64,000 bases of DNA from NCBI GenBank assembly GCA_020637445.1, contig JACJVZ010000004.1, positions 62,001-126,000 on the forward strand, in the 5' to 3' direction. Every line of letters starts with the position of its first letter. The stretch's first letter is position 1. The position numbers and the translations under genes are program-made. Below, piece by piece: positions 26,492-35,976 of the stretch. The notes beneath the pieces are model-generated. The model searched no databases and had not been told where the DNA came from. It saw nothing but the letters and a program-made list of their open reading frames with translations. The DNA comes from Calditrichota bacterium (GTDB taxonomy: Bacteria > Electryoneota > RPQS01).

Positions 26492-28984
26492 ATGCTCCGG
26501 AAGCTACTTCTCTCTCTCCTCATATCCACCTCCGCTTGGGCAAACTATCAGTTTGCCTCGCCCGTGGCCTCCATTGAGCCCACCGAACGCGGCGCATTCG
26601 TAACATGCGAGGACGGCGTCACGCTCGAACTCAAATTCTATACTCCCGAAATCGTTCGCGTAACCTTAGTCCGCCCGGATCATCCCGCGCCCTTGCTCAC
26701 GGATGCTCTGCTGGCGGATTCTTTGATTATGACGATGGGACCGCGATTTGGAATAATGAATGTTGATAGCAAGCTAAGTGATTCTCCGCCAAAATTAGTT
26801 CTGCAACGTGACAACGAAGACGATTATTATCAAGTGGGCCTTGGTGGACTGAAAGTTACGTGCGACAAAGATTCCCTCCGCCTTCAATTCCAAAACAATA
26901 ACAACGTCACCTTCCTCGCCGACGATCCCACGATGCCCTACGGCTGGGACGGCAACGAAGTCCGTACGTGGAAAACTCTCGCCCCCAACGAAAAATTCTT
27001 CGGCTTAGGCGAGAAGGGCGGAGGACTCGACCGCCGTGGCCGCGAAATTGTATTGTGGAATAGCGACACTCCCGGCTACACCGACAACTCCGATCCCCTC
27101 TATCAATCGATCCCCTTCTACATCGGAGTTCGTGATAGCATCGCCTACGGCGTCTTCTTCAACAACTCCTACAAAACAAGATTCAATTTCGGCGCCGGAC
27201 AACAGCGCTATTCCTCTTTCGCAGCCGAAGACGGCCCACTCGACTATTTCGTCATCTACGGTCCCTCCATTGCGGAAGTCGTCCAGCGTTATACTTCACT
27301 CACGGGCAAGATGAATCTCCCGCCGCTCTGGTCGTTAGGTTATCAGCAGTGCCGCTGGAGCTACTATCCCGAATCCGAAGTCCGTGATCTTGCTCGCACC
27401 TTCCGCGACAAAGACATCCCCTGCGACGTCATCTATCTCGACATTCACTACATGGATGGCTACCGCGTCTTCACATGGGATTCGACGCGCTTCCCGCAGC
27501 CGAAAAAAATGCTCGATGATTTGGCCAAAGACGGTTTCAAGATCGTCCCCATCATCGACCCCGGCGTCAAAGCCGACACAAATTACTTCATGGCAAAAGT
27601 TGGTCTCGCCCAAGATCTCTTCGTAAAATATCCCGACGGCACAACTCACATTGGCGAAGTCTGGCCCGGTAAATCTTTCTTCCCCGATTTCTCCAAAACA
27701 GAAACTCGCGAGTGGTGGGGAAAACACATCGCCGATTTTCGCAAATTAGGCGTACGCGGATTTTGGAATGACATGAACGAACCCGCCTGCTGGGGCCAAG
27801 CCTTCCCATTAGAGACAATCTTCGACGACAATGGCCAAAACTCGTCGCACAAAAAGATGCACAACCTCTACGCGCTGAAAATGGCCCAAGCGACCTACGA
27901 AGGATTGTTGAAAGCCTATCCCAACGAACGCCCGTTTATTCTAACTCGCGCAGGCTTCGCAGGACAACAGCGCTACTCCGCATCATGGACCGGCGACAAC
28001 TTAGCCACCGAAGATCACTTGGAACTCGGCATTCGCATGATGTTAGGCATGGGCTTGAGCGGTCAACCCTTCGTCGGCATGGATATCGGCGGCTTCATGG
28101 GCACACCGTCACCCGAATTGTATGCGCGTTGGATAGAAGTTGGCGCAATTTCTCCCTTCTGCCGCACGCACACGCACTACGGTTCCCCCGATCAAGAACC
28201 CTGGTCCTTCGGTGAAAACGTCGAAGACATCAGCCGCAAGTTCCTGAACTTCCGCTACGAATTGCTCCCGTATCTCTACACACTCTTCTACGAGTCGAGC
28301 AAATCCGGCGAACCCATCTGGCGCCCGTTGTTCTACGAATTTCAAGATGACCCCAAGTGCTACGACTGGGGCTACCAACAACAATTCATGTTAGGCCGCG
28401 ACATCTTAGTCGCTCCCGTAACACGAGTAGGTCAATACACCAAAAAAGTCTACCTCCCCGAAGGCCGCTGGTTAGATTGGAACACTGAAAAAGTCTACGA
28501 AGGCCCCCAAGAAATCATCGTCGATGCGCACTTAGACTGGCTCCCCATGTTCCTCCGCGAAGGCTCAATCATAGTCCGCCGCGACGCGCAAGAATACACA
28601 GACGAAAGACCCATCCGTGAGTTACATTTCGATGTCTTTCAAGATTCACACTCTAACTCACAAAAAAGAGCGGAATTCTCATTGTATGAAGACGATGGCA
28701 TTTCATTTGACTACAAGAATAACTCTGCAAACCAAGTAACATACTCATTCGAGAACAACGGTACGCAAATGACCTTTAGTAAAGACAGCAAAGGTCCCTT
28801 GCCGCCAACGCGCAGAAACGTACTGCTTACGATTCACGATGTATCCCCAGCAAGTTATTATCTGGTCCTGAATGGCGGGCCAATCGTTCCAACCGCTAAT
28901 CAGCTAAATTATGACAAGGATGCAAGAACGTTGACCATCGAGATTGGAACCGATAACTTCACAACTCTCGCAATACGAAGGTAA
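26492..28984 (+). CDS. Glycoside hydrolase family 31 (alpha-glucosidase-type), secreted
   Basis: An 830-aa exported enzyme with signal peptide MLRKLLLSLLISTSAWA. GH31 landmarks: N-terminal beta domain with GLGEKGGGLDRRG, the (beta/alpha)8 barrel from about residue 270 (LGYQQCRWSYYPESEVRDLA; IYLDIHYMDGYRVFTWD), the catalytic nucleophile D427 in GFWNDMNEP, SWTGDN with the likely acid/base Asp, and DIGGF. The C-terminal beta domains follow (ILVAPVTRVGQYTKKVYLPEG). The family removes glucose (or xylose) from non-reducing ends of alpha-glucans or xyloglucan; the first is favoured by the amylase genes downstream. It forms a cassette with the symporter and amylases, though repeat-filled gaps of 250-450 bp separate the genes. 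Confidence 0.93.
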   Translation: MLRKLLLSLLISTSAWANYQFASPVASIEPTERGAFVTCEDGVTLELKFYTPEIVRVTLVRPDHPAPLLTDALLADSLIMTMGPRFGIMNVDSKLSDSPPKLVLQRDNEDDYYQVGLGGLKVTCDKDSLRLQFQNNNNVTFLADDPTMPYGWDGNEVRTWKTLAPNEKFFGLGEKGGGLDRRGREIVLWNSDTPGYTDNSDPLYQSIPFYIGVRDSIAYGVFFNNSYKTRFNFGAGQQRYSSFAAEDGPLDYFVIYGPSIAEVVQRYTSLTGKMNLPPLWSLGYQQCRWSYYPESEVRDLARTFRDKDIPCDVIYLDIHYMDGYRVFTWDSTRFPQPKKMLDDLAKDGFKIVPIIDPGVKADTNYFMAKVGLAQDLFVKYPDGTTHIGEVWPGKSFFPDFSKTETREWWGKHIADFRKLGVRGFWNDMNEPACWGQAFPLETIFDDNGQNSSHKKMHNLYALKMAQATYEGLLKAYPNERPFILTRAGFAGQQRYSASWTGDNLATEDHLELGIRMMLGMGLSGQPFVGMDIGGFMGTPSPELYARWIEVGAISPFCRTHTHYGSPDQEPWSFGENVEDISRKFLNFRYELLPYLYTLFYESSKSGEPIWRPLFYEFQDDPKCYDWGYQQQFMLGRDILVAPVTRVGQYTKKVYLPEGRWLDWNTEKVYEGPQEIIVDAHLDWLPMFLREGSIIVRRDAQEYTDERPIRELHFDVFQDSHSNSQKRAEFSLYEDDGISFDYKNNSANQVTYSFENNGTQMTFSKDSKGPLPPTRRNVLLTIHDVSPASYYLVLNGGPIVPTANQLNYDKDARTLTIEIGTDNFTTLAIRR

Positions 28985-29236
28985 GTAGCGGCGCACCCGC
29001 TGTTGGCACCTTCAATTGTAGCGCGCAGCTCGCTGCGCAAAATCCCCCAAAGCGCACCGTGAATGTTACATAAATTGTCATCCTGAAGCCGCCGCGGCTG
29101 AAGGATCTATGAGTAAGCCGCGACAACTGAGTGCTCTAACCACCAACGTAAAACAAATCAACTACCCAAAGTGAAAATAGAAAACTGAGGAAGCCCGTTT
29201 TCCTCTTTCCTCTTTCCTCTTTCAAACTTTTCCGCC
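28985..29236. repeat. Intergenic region with dispersed repeats
   Basis: Contains a GCGGCGCACCCGCTG-type hairpin remnant near 28987 and a TGTCATCCTGAA ... GAAGGATCT element with the centre GCCGCCGCGGCTG (about 29078-29110). A pyrimidine-rich CCTCTTTCCTCTTTC tract lies just before the next start. No gene seen. Confidence 0.65.
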
Positions 29237-30838
29237 ATGAACCTCTCCGCCTTAGACCTCATCATCATCGTCGCCTATTTCGCGGCGGTGTTTGCAGTCG
29301 GCATCTACTTCGCGCGTCGCCGCAAGAGTGATGCAGCAGGTTATTTCCTCGCGGGCCGCAATGTCGGTTGGTTCGCAATCGGCGCGTCCCTGTTCGCAAC
29401 AAATATCTCGAGCGAACACTTCGTAGGACTCGCAGGCTCCGGCGCCGCCGGAGGTCTCGCCGTTGGACACTTCGAGTGGCTCGCCTGTTTGATTGTGCTC
29501 TTGCTCGGTTGGGTCTTCGCGCCGTTTTATTTAAGATCTCAAGTCTACACGATGCCCGAATTTCTCGAGCGTCGTTACGATGCAAAATCGCGCTGGTACC
29601 TGACCGCCGTAAGTATCGTCGCTTACGTCTTGACCAAAGTTTCCGTCACTCTCTTCGCGGGTGCTTTGCTACTGCACGAGCTGTTAGGCTGGGACGCTTA
29701 CACATCAGCTATTGCATTAGTCGTCACCACAGGCATCTACACCGTAATCGGCGGATTGACAGCAGTCATCTACACGGAGTTGTTGCAAGCAGTCATCCTC
29801 GTACTCGGTGCACTCGCGTTGACATTCTTAGGTCTGCACGAAGTCGGCGGTTGGGGAGAATTGGTCGCCAAAACTCCGCCCGAATTCTGGAGCATGTTCA
29901 AGGCGATGAGTGATCCCGATTTCCCGTGGACCGGAATCGTCTTCGGCGCGCCGATCTTAGGCATCTGGTATTGGTGCACGGATCAATACATCGTCCAAAG
30001 AGTCTTGAGTGCGCGCGGCATCGAGCAAGCGAGAAGCGGAGCGATCTTCGCAGGCTACTTGAAAATCTTGCCCGTCTTCATTCTCGTTTTGCCCGGCATG
30101 ATCGCGTATGTCTTGTATCCCGATGCCACCGGCAACGGAGCCTACCCCGCATTGGTTTCGCGATTGCTTCCCGTCGGTCTAAAAGGCATAGTCGTCGCAA
30201 GTTTGCTCGCGGCCCTGATGTCGTCGCTGGCCAGTTGCTTCAATAGTTCATCGACGCTCTTCACCTTCGACGTCTACAAAAAGCTAAAACCCGACGCCGA
30301 CGAAAAAACTCTCGTCAGAGTCGGCAGAATCGCCACAGCAGTAGTGGTTGGCTTAGGCATCCTGTGGGTGCCGTTCATCAACGTCGTGTCTTCTCAACTC
30401 TACGTCTACCTGCAAAGTGTCCAAGCCTACATCAGTCCTCCCATCGCCGCGGTATTCTTGTTCGGCTTGCTGTGGTCACGAGCCAACGGTCAAGGTTCAC
30501 TCGCGGCACTGCTGACGGGATTGGTGTTTGGTGCGACCAGGCTGATCGGCGAAATCGTGAACAAAACCTCGCCGCTCGATCCCGGTCTGTTCCGCAGCAT
30601 GATTGAAATGAACTTTCTCCATTTTGCAACGATGTTGTTCGTCATCTGTTCGCTGGTCTTGGTAGCAGTGAGCATGGCCACACCTCCTCCGGCCGCCGCA
30701 TCACTGAACGGCCTCACGTTCAAATACACAGACAAAGCCATCAGATTACCCGCAGACCCCGCAGCCCACAAACGCAACGTAGCGCTGTCCATTCTGCTAA
30801 TCTCAATCGTCCTAATTCTCTGGGGCCTGTTCTTCTGA
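29237..30838 (+). CDS. Sodium/solute symporter (SSS family, SGLT-like)
   Basis: A 533-aa integral membrane protein with about 14 helices. N-terminal LIIIVAYFAAVFAVGIYFARR and GYFLAGRNVGWFAIGASLFATNISSEHFVGLAG match the sodium-glucose symporter group, and GIYTVIGGLTAVIYTELLQ is the family signature region. WYWCTDQYIVQRVLSARG and LLAALMSSLASCFNSSSTLFT are also characteristic, the latter holding the Na2-site serines. Members carry sugars such as glucose or galactose, or inositol, with Na+. Its place between a GH31 alpha-glucosidase and amylase genes suggests uptake of glucose or a short alpha-glucan product. The stop codon lies inside the left end of a dispersed repeat element. Confidence 0.92.
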   Translation: MNLSALDLIIIVAYFAAVFAVGIYFARRRKSDAAGYFLAGRNVGWFAIGASLFATNISSEHFVGLAGSGAAGGLAVGHFEWLACLIVLLLGWVFAPFYLRSQVYTMPEFLERRYDAKSRWYLTAVSIVAYVLTKVSVTLFAGALLLHELLGWDAYTSAIALVVTTGIYTVIGGLTAVIYTELLQAVILVLGALALTFLGLHEVGGWGELVAKTPPEFWSMFKAMSDPDFPWTGIVFGAPILGIWYWCTDQYIVQRVLSARGIEQARSGAIFAGYLKILPVFILVLPGMIAYVLYPDATGNGAYPALVSRLLPVGLKGIVVASLLAALMSSLASCFNSSSTLFTFDVYKKLKPDADEKTLVRVGRIATAVVVGLGILWVPFINVVSSQLYVYLQSVQAYISPPIAAVFLFGLLWSRANGQGSLAALLTGLVFGATRLIGEIVNKTSPLDPGLFRSMIEMNFLHFATMLFVICSLVLVAVSMATPPPAAASLNGLTFKYTDKAIRLPADPAAHKRNVALSILLISIVLILWGLFF

Positions 30839-31138
30839 TTCAGGTCTCTCCCCAAAATCCGCGTAGCAGTTTTGGGGGATTAAGGGGGCTTCTGAACTCC
30901 GGTCTCCCCCCGCGCTGCGCGGGGGGATTAAGGGGGGTCTTTCAAGCCAATACGAAAACTCCATGCGCATTGTCATCCTGAACGTAGTGAAGGATCTTGT
31001 AGCAAACTACACCAACCCAAAGCGCAAAGCGAAAACGCATAACACGGTTCCCCGCCGGAATCCGAACTTCCCGCCGAGCTGGGTTAAGCAAAGCGCAACC
31101 CGGCCGGAACTGTAATTCATAAATTTCTCCGCAACACG
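30839..31138. repeat. Gene-free region with four dispersed elements
   Basis: Two C-run/G-run hairpin elements, stem extensions AAAA/TTTT (30841-30895) and GCGC/GCGC (30901-30947), each followed by ATTAA and a second G-run. Then TGTCATCCTGAACGTAGTGA...GGATCTTGTAGC (30972-31004), and a GCCGAGCTGGGTTAAG element (31050-31112) ending 27 bases before the next start. Confidence 0.85.
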
Positions 31139-34100
31139 ATGAACAAACTAAGCACGATACTGCTAATCCTCTTCGCCAGCACACTGGGACCAGCGTCCAC
31201 GCTGGGCGCACCCGTCCACACCACCTACCTCTGGCATCTCGAGCAGCCCATTTACTGGCCCGATCAATCTCCCTACGGCAACGGCTACGAAACCGCGATG
31301 GAATCGATCTGGCAGCGCAACAACGGCGCACCGCATCCCGAAAACGACGTCTCTGGAATCTTCACAGTCGCCGATCGCGTTGCCGCCTATCAAGATCGTC
31401 CCAAAAATTCCGTCGCCTCCATGTCCGGCGTAGATGCCGGCGCACAAGTCACCTACTCCGGCGGCTTGATTCGAGATGTCGCAAGCCTCGCGTCGCAAAA
31501 CTACGGCGGCTACTCGTCCGCGTGGAATTCCTATTTCCAAACGGCGCGCAACTGGACCACCAGCGGCGGACGTCCGCGTCTCGAACTGACGATCATTTCT
31601 TATCATCACAGTTTTTCACCGCTGATTGACAAAGAAGTCTTGAAAAAAGACATCCAAATCTATCAGAGTGTTTATGGTTCGATTTGGGGCAACACCCCCG
31701 CGCAAACCGTCGGCTATTTTCCACCTGAAATTGCCTTCTCCGAACGCATCATTCCCGTCTTGCGTGACTGCGGCCTGCAGTGGACCTTCATCGCATCCAC
31801 ACATCTCTCGCGCGCTTGCGAAAACTTTCCCTTGACTTTAGGCACAGGTGGTGAAAATTGCAACCCACCGAATTTAGCCGATCAAATAAATCCCGCGCAA
31901 ACCAACTGGCGCACGCAATCCATTTCGCGCGGCTGTTCACCCACGGACGCGGTTCCTTTCGGCTTTCAACCTCATCGCGCGATCTACGTCGATGCGCAAA
32001 CCGGAATCGCCGACACGATCATCGTCGTTCCCGTCGCCATGGCGATGAGCTGGCAAGACGGCTATCAAACCTATTCGCCCGACGATATCGATCAAATCGC
32101 GTCATGGAATGATCCCAATAAACCGATGTTGATCACGCTTGGTCACGACGGCGACAACGCCTTCGGCGGCGGCTATTCATACTACATGGAAAGCGTCCCC
32201 GGTTTCACCAGCCAAGCGGTTACGCGCGGCTACGAACCCACAACCGTTCCCGAATACTTAGCCGATCACCCACCCGCTCAAAACGACATCGTTCACGTCG
32301 AAGACGGCGCGTGGATCAATGCCGACGGCGATTTCGGCGATCCCGATTTTCCCAATTGGATGTGGCCGCCGCACACGATCACCGGACAAATCGACATTGA
32401 CAACGGCTGGGCTATCGACGCGCACAACTGGGCCGTCATCACCGCCGCGACAAATTACGTCCTAACCGCTGAACACGTCGCCGGTCCGTCCTACACTCCC
32501 GCAATTCAAAATCCGCGCACGAGTGCGCCAACGCAGCTCGATCTCGCCTGGCACTTTCTGCTCGGATCATTGAATTCCGGCTACATGTACTACGGCACGA
32601 GTCTAGATCTCGAGCAAAAACCCGTCGTCGCCTGCAACGAAGCTATCAGTCACGCAACGTCTGTCATCGGTCAATCCACGGATCAAACTCCGCCCACAAT
32701 TTGGCAACTCCAGCAGTGGCCGCACAATCCCGGCAGCATCGGCTTCGGCCCGTTGCACGGCTATCAGCAAATTCAAAACCCGCGCGATTTCCGCGTCTGG
32801 ACATTCGCCTACGACGTAAACGGCATCGCCGCCTGCTCGCTCTACTATCGCCTCGACAATGACGGAACAAACCCATTATCATCATTCCAAAATGAAACCA
32901 TCGTCGGCGGCTCCGAAGTAACTTCATGGCGCGCCCGCGCAATGACCGGCCGTGTATTTCCCATCGGCAATCCCTACGGCTACGGTGACGTCAGTTTTGA
33001 CGAACTCCCCACGGCAATTTCCAATCAATACGTCTATCATCTGACCGATGGCGAAGTCGTAGACAGCGGCGGCGTGCTGCTCGACTACTACGTCAAAGCA
33101 TGGGACAACGGCGGCAATATTCAAAGTTCCGATGTCTATCACACCTACGTTGGCACAGGACAAGGCAGCGGAGGTGGCGGAGACAGAGTATCATGGACAC
33201 CCGAGAATCCCCAAGGCGGTGATCAATTGACGATCTACTACGACTTGACTCTCGGCACTCTTCCCCAAAACACCAACCCCGTCAAAATCCACATCGGTCA
33301 TTCCGGTTGGCAAAATGTTTTGTCACCCGACCCGAACATGACCTACGATCCCGACTCCGCCAAGTGGCGTTCCACATATTCGATTCCAACTCAAGCCACC
33401 TTCGTCGATTTCGTTTTCACCGACGGCGCGGGCAACTGGGATAACAACAGCGGCGGCGATTGGCACGTGCCCGTCACGCCAACAGGTTCTCCCGGCTTCG
33501 TCATGGACGGCGTGCTCGATGACAACACAGTCGAACTCGGATCAAGCGGCGCGATACATCTCTGGGCTGGATTCGACGGCGCAAATCTCTACGTCGCCAC
33601 CGAAAACGCGCAAGGCACCGGCAACGACCGCTTCATCTTTATCTCTGAAATTCCCGGCGCCATGACCGCCGCTCCGTGGCTAAAGAACGGCCAAGTCGCA
33701 CTCTGGAATGCATACATCGGCAACGAAGCCGACAACGGGTGGCGCGGCTGGTTCGACAACTCGGGCTCCGCGTCCGTTTCACCAAGCGGCCTAACCGAAG
33801 GCACGCTCAACATCGCGGAAGAATTCGGCGCACTTCCAGAATCTCTCTACGTTTGTCTTGGAGTCTACCAAACTCCGACAAGCGGAACTCTGCAGTCACA
33901 AATTCCCGCGGCAATAGTTTCCAACGGTAACATTGAATCGAGCGAATGGCAAGTCCTGCACCTGAAACCGCGCAACCTAACCATCAGCACCGACGGCACA
34001 AACATCACTTTGCGTTGGCATGGCAGCGCGCTCGCGCAAAGTTACAGAGTCTGGCGCGCCTACGGCGTCGGTGAGATTCCAACATTGGTCACCACGACAA

Positions 34101-34168
34101 CGAGCACAACATTCACCGAACCCGCAACAAACTCCCAAGCCATCTACTACGTAGAAATCCAATTCTGA
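31139..34168 (+). CDS. Secreted GH57-like glycoside hydrolase with C-terminal carbohydrate-binding-like domains
   Basis: A 1009-aa protein with signal peptide to about residue 23 (STLGAP). YLWHLEQPIYWP (30-41) is the GH57 HxxQP-type opening motif, and GYFPPEIAFSERIIPVLRDCG carries the likely catalytic nucleophile E197 in the PPE(I/M)AF motif. ITLGHDGDNAFGGGYSYY (about residue 340) may contribute the acid/base. About 690-790 resembles a starch-binding-type beta-sandwich (VKIHIGHSGWQNVL, FVFTDGAGNWDNNSGGDWHVPV). A second sandwich and a fibronectin-III-like end (LRWHGSALAQSYRVWR) follow. GH57 enzymes are alpha-amylases, branching enzymes or amylopullulanases. Activity is probably on alpha-glucan. 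No T9SS NPFN tail is visible. The stop codon overlaps a dispersed element. Confidence 0.8.
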   Translation: MNKLSTILLILFASTLGPASTLGAPVHTTYLWHLEQPIYWPDQSPYGNGYETAMESIWQRNNGAPHPENDVSGIFTVADRVAAYQDRPKNSVASMSGVDAGAQVTYSGGLIRDVASLASQNYGGYSSAWNSYFQTARNWTTSGGRPRLELTIISYHHSFSPLIDKEVLKKDIQIYQSVYGSIWGNTPAQTVGYFPPEIAFSERIIPVLRDCGLQWTFIASTHLSRACENFPLTLGTGGENCNPPNLADQINPAQTNWRTQSISRGCSPTDAVPFGFQPHRAIYVDAQTGIADTIIVVPVAMAMSWQDGYQTYSPDDIDQIASWNDPNKPMLITLGHDGDNAFGGGYSYYMESVPGFTSQAVTRGYEPTTVPEYLADHPPAQNDIVHVEDGAWINADGDFGDPDFPNWMWPPHTITGQIDIDNGWAIDAHNWAVITAATNYVLTAEHVAGPSYTPAIQNPRTSAPTQLDLAWHFLLGSLNSGYMYYGTSLDLEQKPVVACNEAISHATSVIGQSTDQTPPTIWQLQQWPHNPGSIGFGPLHGYQQIQNPRDFRVWTFAYDVNGIAACSLYYRLDNDGTNPLSSFQNETIVGGSEVTSWRARAMTGRVFPIGNPYGYGDVSFDELPTAISNQYVYHLTDGEVVDSGGVLLDYYVKAWDNGGNIQSSDVYHTYVGTGQGSGGGGDRVSWTPENPQGGDQLTIYYDLTLGTLPQNTNPVKIHIGHSGWQNVLSPDPNMTYDPDSAKWRSTYSIPTQATFVDFVFTDGAGNWDNNSGGDWHVPVTPTGSPGFVMDGVLDDNTVELGSSGAIHLWAGFDGANLYVATENAQGTGNDRFIFISEIPGAMTAAPWLKNGQVALWNAYIGNEADNGWRGWFDNSGSASVSPSGLTEGTLNIAEEFGALPESLYVCLGVYQTPTSGTLQSQIPAAIVSNGNIESSEWQVLHLKPRNLTISTDGTNITLRWHGSALAQSYRVWRAYGVGEIPTLVTTTTSTTFTEPATNSQAIYYVEIQF

Positions 34169-34617
34169 TTCAGGTCTCCCCCCAAAATCTGCGTAGCAGT
34201 TTTGGGGGGACTAAGGGGGGCTTCTGGTCTTCCGAGTTCATACCTCTTACCTCAAACCTCTTACCTGTTCTGACTTCTGACTTCAAACGTTTGACTTTTC
34301 TTCGCGCCTTGTCATCCTGCATGTCCCTATAGGGAAACATAGTGAAGGAATCAAGCATCAAACCGAACCAACTCAAGAGTTCCGCGCAAGCGTCAACCAG
34401 TCCAGCGGCATGCTGGTCGCCGAGCGGGGATTAAGCGCGTCAGCGCGGCCTGTCCCGTAGGGATTCCCCGCCGGAATCCGTTTCACGCAGCGGCACCCGC
34501 CGCTGGTGCCCGCATCAACCCGTCATTTTCCCGCGGCGGCATCCGCTGCGGATGCCCCATACTTGATTTTCTCTTCCACCGCAATCTGGAATTTGTAAAT
34601 TGGAATTTTCCTCTCCC
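34169..34617. repeat. 449-bp gene-free region of dispersed repeats
   Basis: In order: a C-run/G-run element of AAAA/TTTT type (34169-34226), a TACCTCTTACCTCAAACC simple-sequence tract (34230-34300), a TGTCATCC element with a TCCCTATAGGGA centre (34312-34352), and a C-type element CGCCGAGCGGGGATTAAG ... CCCCGCCGGAATCC (34419-34480). Two GGCACC/GGCATCC-type hairpins follow (34490-34512 and 34535-34558). No gene; no clear promoter recognised. Confidence 0.85.
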
Positions 34618-35976
34618 ATGCTAAAATTCATCACGCTAACGATATTCGTAATGCTCGCCGTCGTCGCGTGCAAAGCATCTTCCGACGAAGACGTCACCAC
34701 TCCGCTCGACATGACGCCGCCCGAGTGGTCGCGCAACGCCGTCATCTACGAAGTCAACGTGCGTCAGTTCACGACCGCAGGCACCTTCGCAGCCTTCGCC
34801 GAGCATCTCCCCCGTTTGCAGGAACTCGGCGTGAACATTCTATGGTTTATGCCCATCAATCCCATCGGCGTCGAAAATCGCAAAGGCTCGCTCGGCAGTT
34901 ATTACTCAGTCAAAGACTACCGCGCAATAAATCCCGAGTTCGGCACGATGGACGAGTGGAAAAACCTCGTCACTCAGTGTCACGACATGGGCTTCAAGGT
35001 TATCATTGATTGGGTTGCCAATCACACGTCGTGGGACAATCCATTGACCGTCGATCATCCCGACTGGTACGCGCACGACAATGACGGGAGTTTTGTGCCC
35101 CCCGTTCCCGACTGGACGGACGTGATTCAACTGAACTACGACAACGACGATCTCCGCGCGTGGATGACTGAGTCGATGCAGTTCTGGGTCGAGGAAACCA
35201 ACATCGACGGCTTCCGTTGCGACGTCGCGGGCATGGTGCCGCTGAGTTTCTGGGAGCAAGCCGCACGCGAGCTCTTGCCGATGAAATCGCTCTTCTTGTT
35301 AATGGAAAACGAATCCGCCGAATATCACGCCGCCTTCCACGCGGGCTACGGCTGGGAACTCTTCCACAAATCCATCAACGTCGCCGCAGGCGAGCGCGCC
35401 GTCGCCGATTTGCTGACCTATTTCTCGACGCACAAGCAAAACTATCCGCCAGACTCGTATGCGATGTATTTCACCAGCAATCACGACGAGAACAGTTGGA
35501 ACGGCACCGAGTTCGAACACTTTCATAGCGCGGCCCTTCCTTTCGCCGCGATGATCATGACCGCGCCCGGCATTCCGCTGATCTACAACGGCCAAGAATC
35601 CGGTTTCAATCGCCGCTTGTTGTTCTTCGAAAAAGATTCCATCGATTGGGCTGACAATCAATACACCGATTTTTATGAAAAACTAACTGCTCTAAAACAC
35701 AGAAACCCCGCTCTCCGTAATGGAGAACAGGGTGCAGATTTGGTTCCCGTGAATTTCACAGGCGATGAAACGGCGTTGTGCTACAAAAGAGAACGCGACA
35801 ACAGCAGAGTTGTGGTCATAGTCAACACAAGCCAAACCGGCCTGAACATCACGCTAAACGATCCCAGCGTCGTCGGAACATATCAAGATGTTTTGGAAGA
35901 AACAGCCACAACTCTAACCGGCACGGACCACATCACACTACCCGCAGGCGCAGCCAAAGTCTTAGAGCTGCAGTAG
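34618..35976 (+). CDS. GH13 alpha-amylase-family lipoprotein
   Basis: A 452-aa lipoprotein from ATG 34618 (lipobox AVVAC); an in-frame ATG 18 bases upstream would spoil the signal peptide. It is a compact (beta/alpha)8 alpha-amylase with all family motifs: IDWVANHT (region I), DGFRCDVAG (nucleophile D202), LLMENES (acid E230) and SNHDEN (D290). ARNAVIYEVNVRQF-like and GSYYSVKDYRAINPEFGT mark the barrel start, and a beta-sandwich C domain ends the protein. It would hydrolyse alpha-1,4-glucan at the cell surface, feeding the GH31 enzyme and the sodium symporter upstream. The small B domain suggests maltodextrin rather than raw starch as substrate. Confidence 0.93.
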   Translation: MLKFITLTIFVMLAVVACKASSDEDVTTPLDMTPPEWSRNAVIYEVNVRQFTTAGTFAAFAEHLPRLQELGVNILWFMPINPIGVENRKGSLGSYYSVKDYRAINPEFGTMDEWKNLVTQCHDMGFKVIIDWVANHTSWDNPLTVDHPDWYAHDNDGSFVPPVPDWTDVIQLNYDNDDLRAWMTESMQFWVEETNIDGFRCDVAGMVPLSFWEQAARELLPMKSLFLLMENESAEYHAAFHAGYGWELFHKSINVAAGERAVADLLTYFSTHKQNYPPDSYAMYFTSNHDENSWNGTEFEHFHSAALPFAAMIMTAPGIPLIYNGQESGFNRRLLFFEKDSIDWADNQYTDFYEKLTALKHRNPALRNGEQGADLVPVNFTGDETALCYKRERDNSRVVVIVNTSQTGLNITLNDPSVVGTYQDVLEETATTLTGTDHITLPAGAAKVLELQ

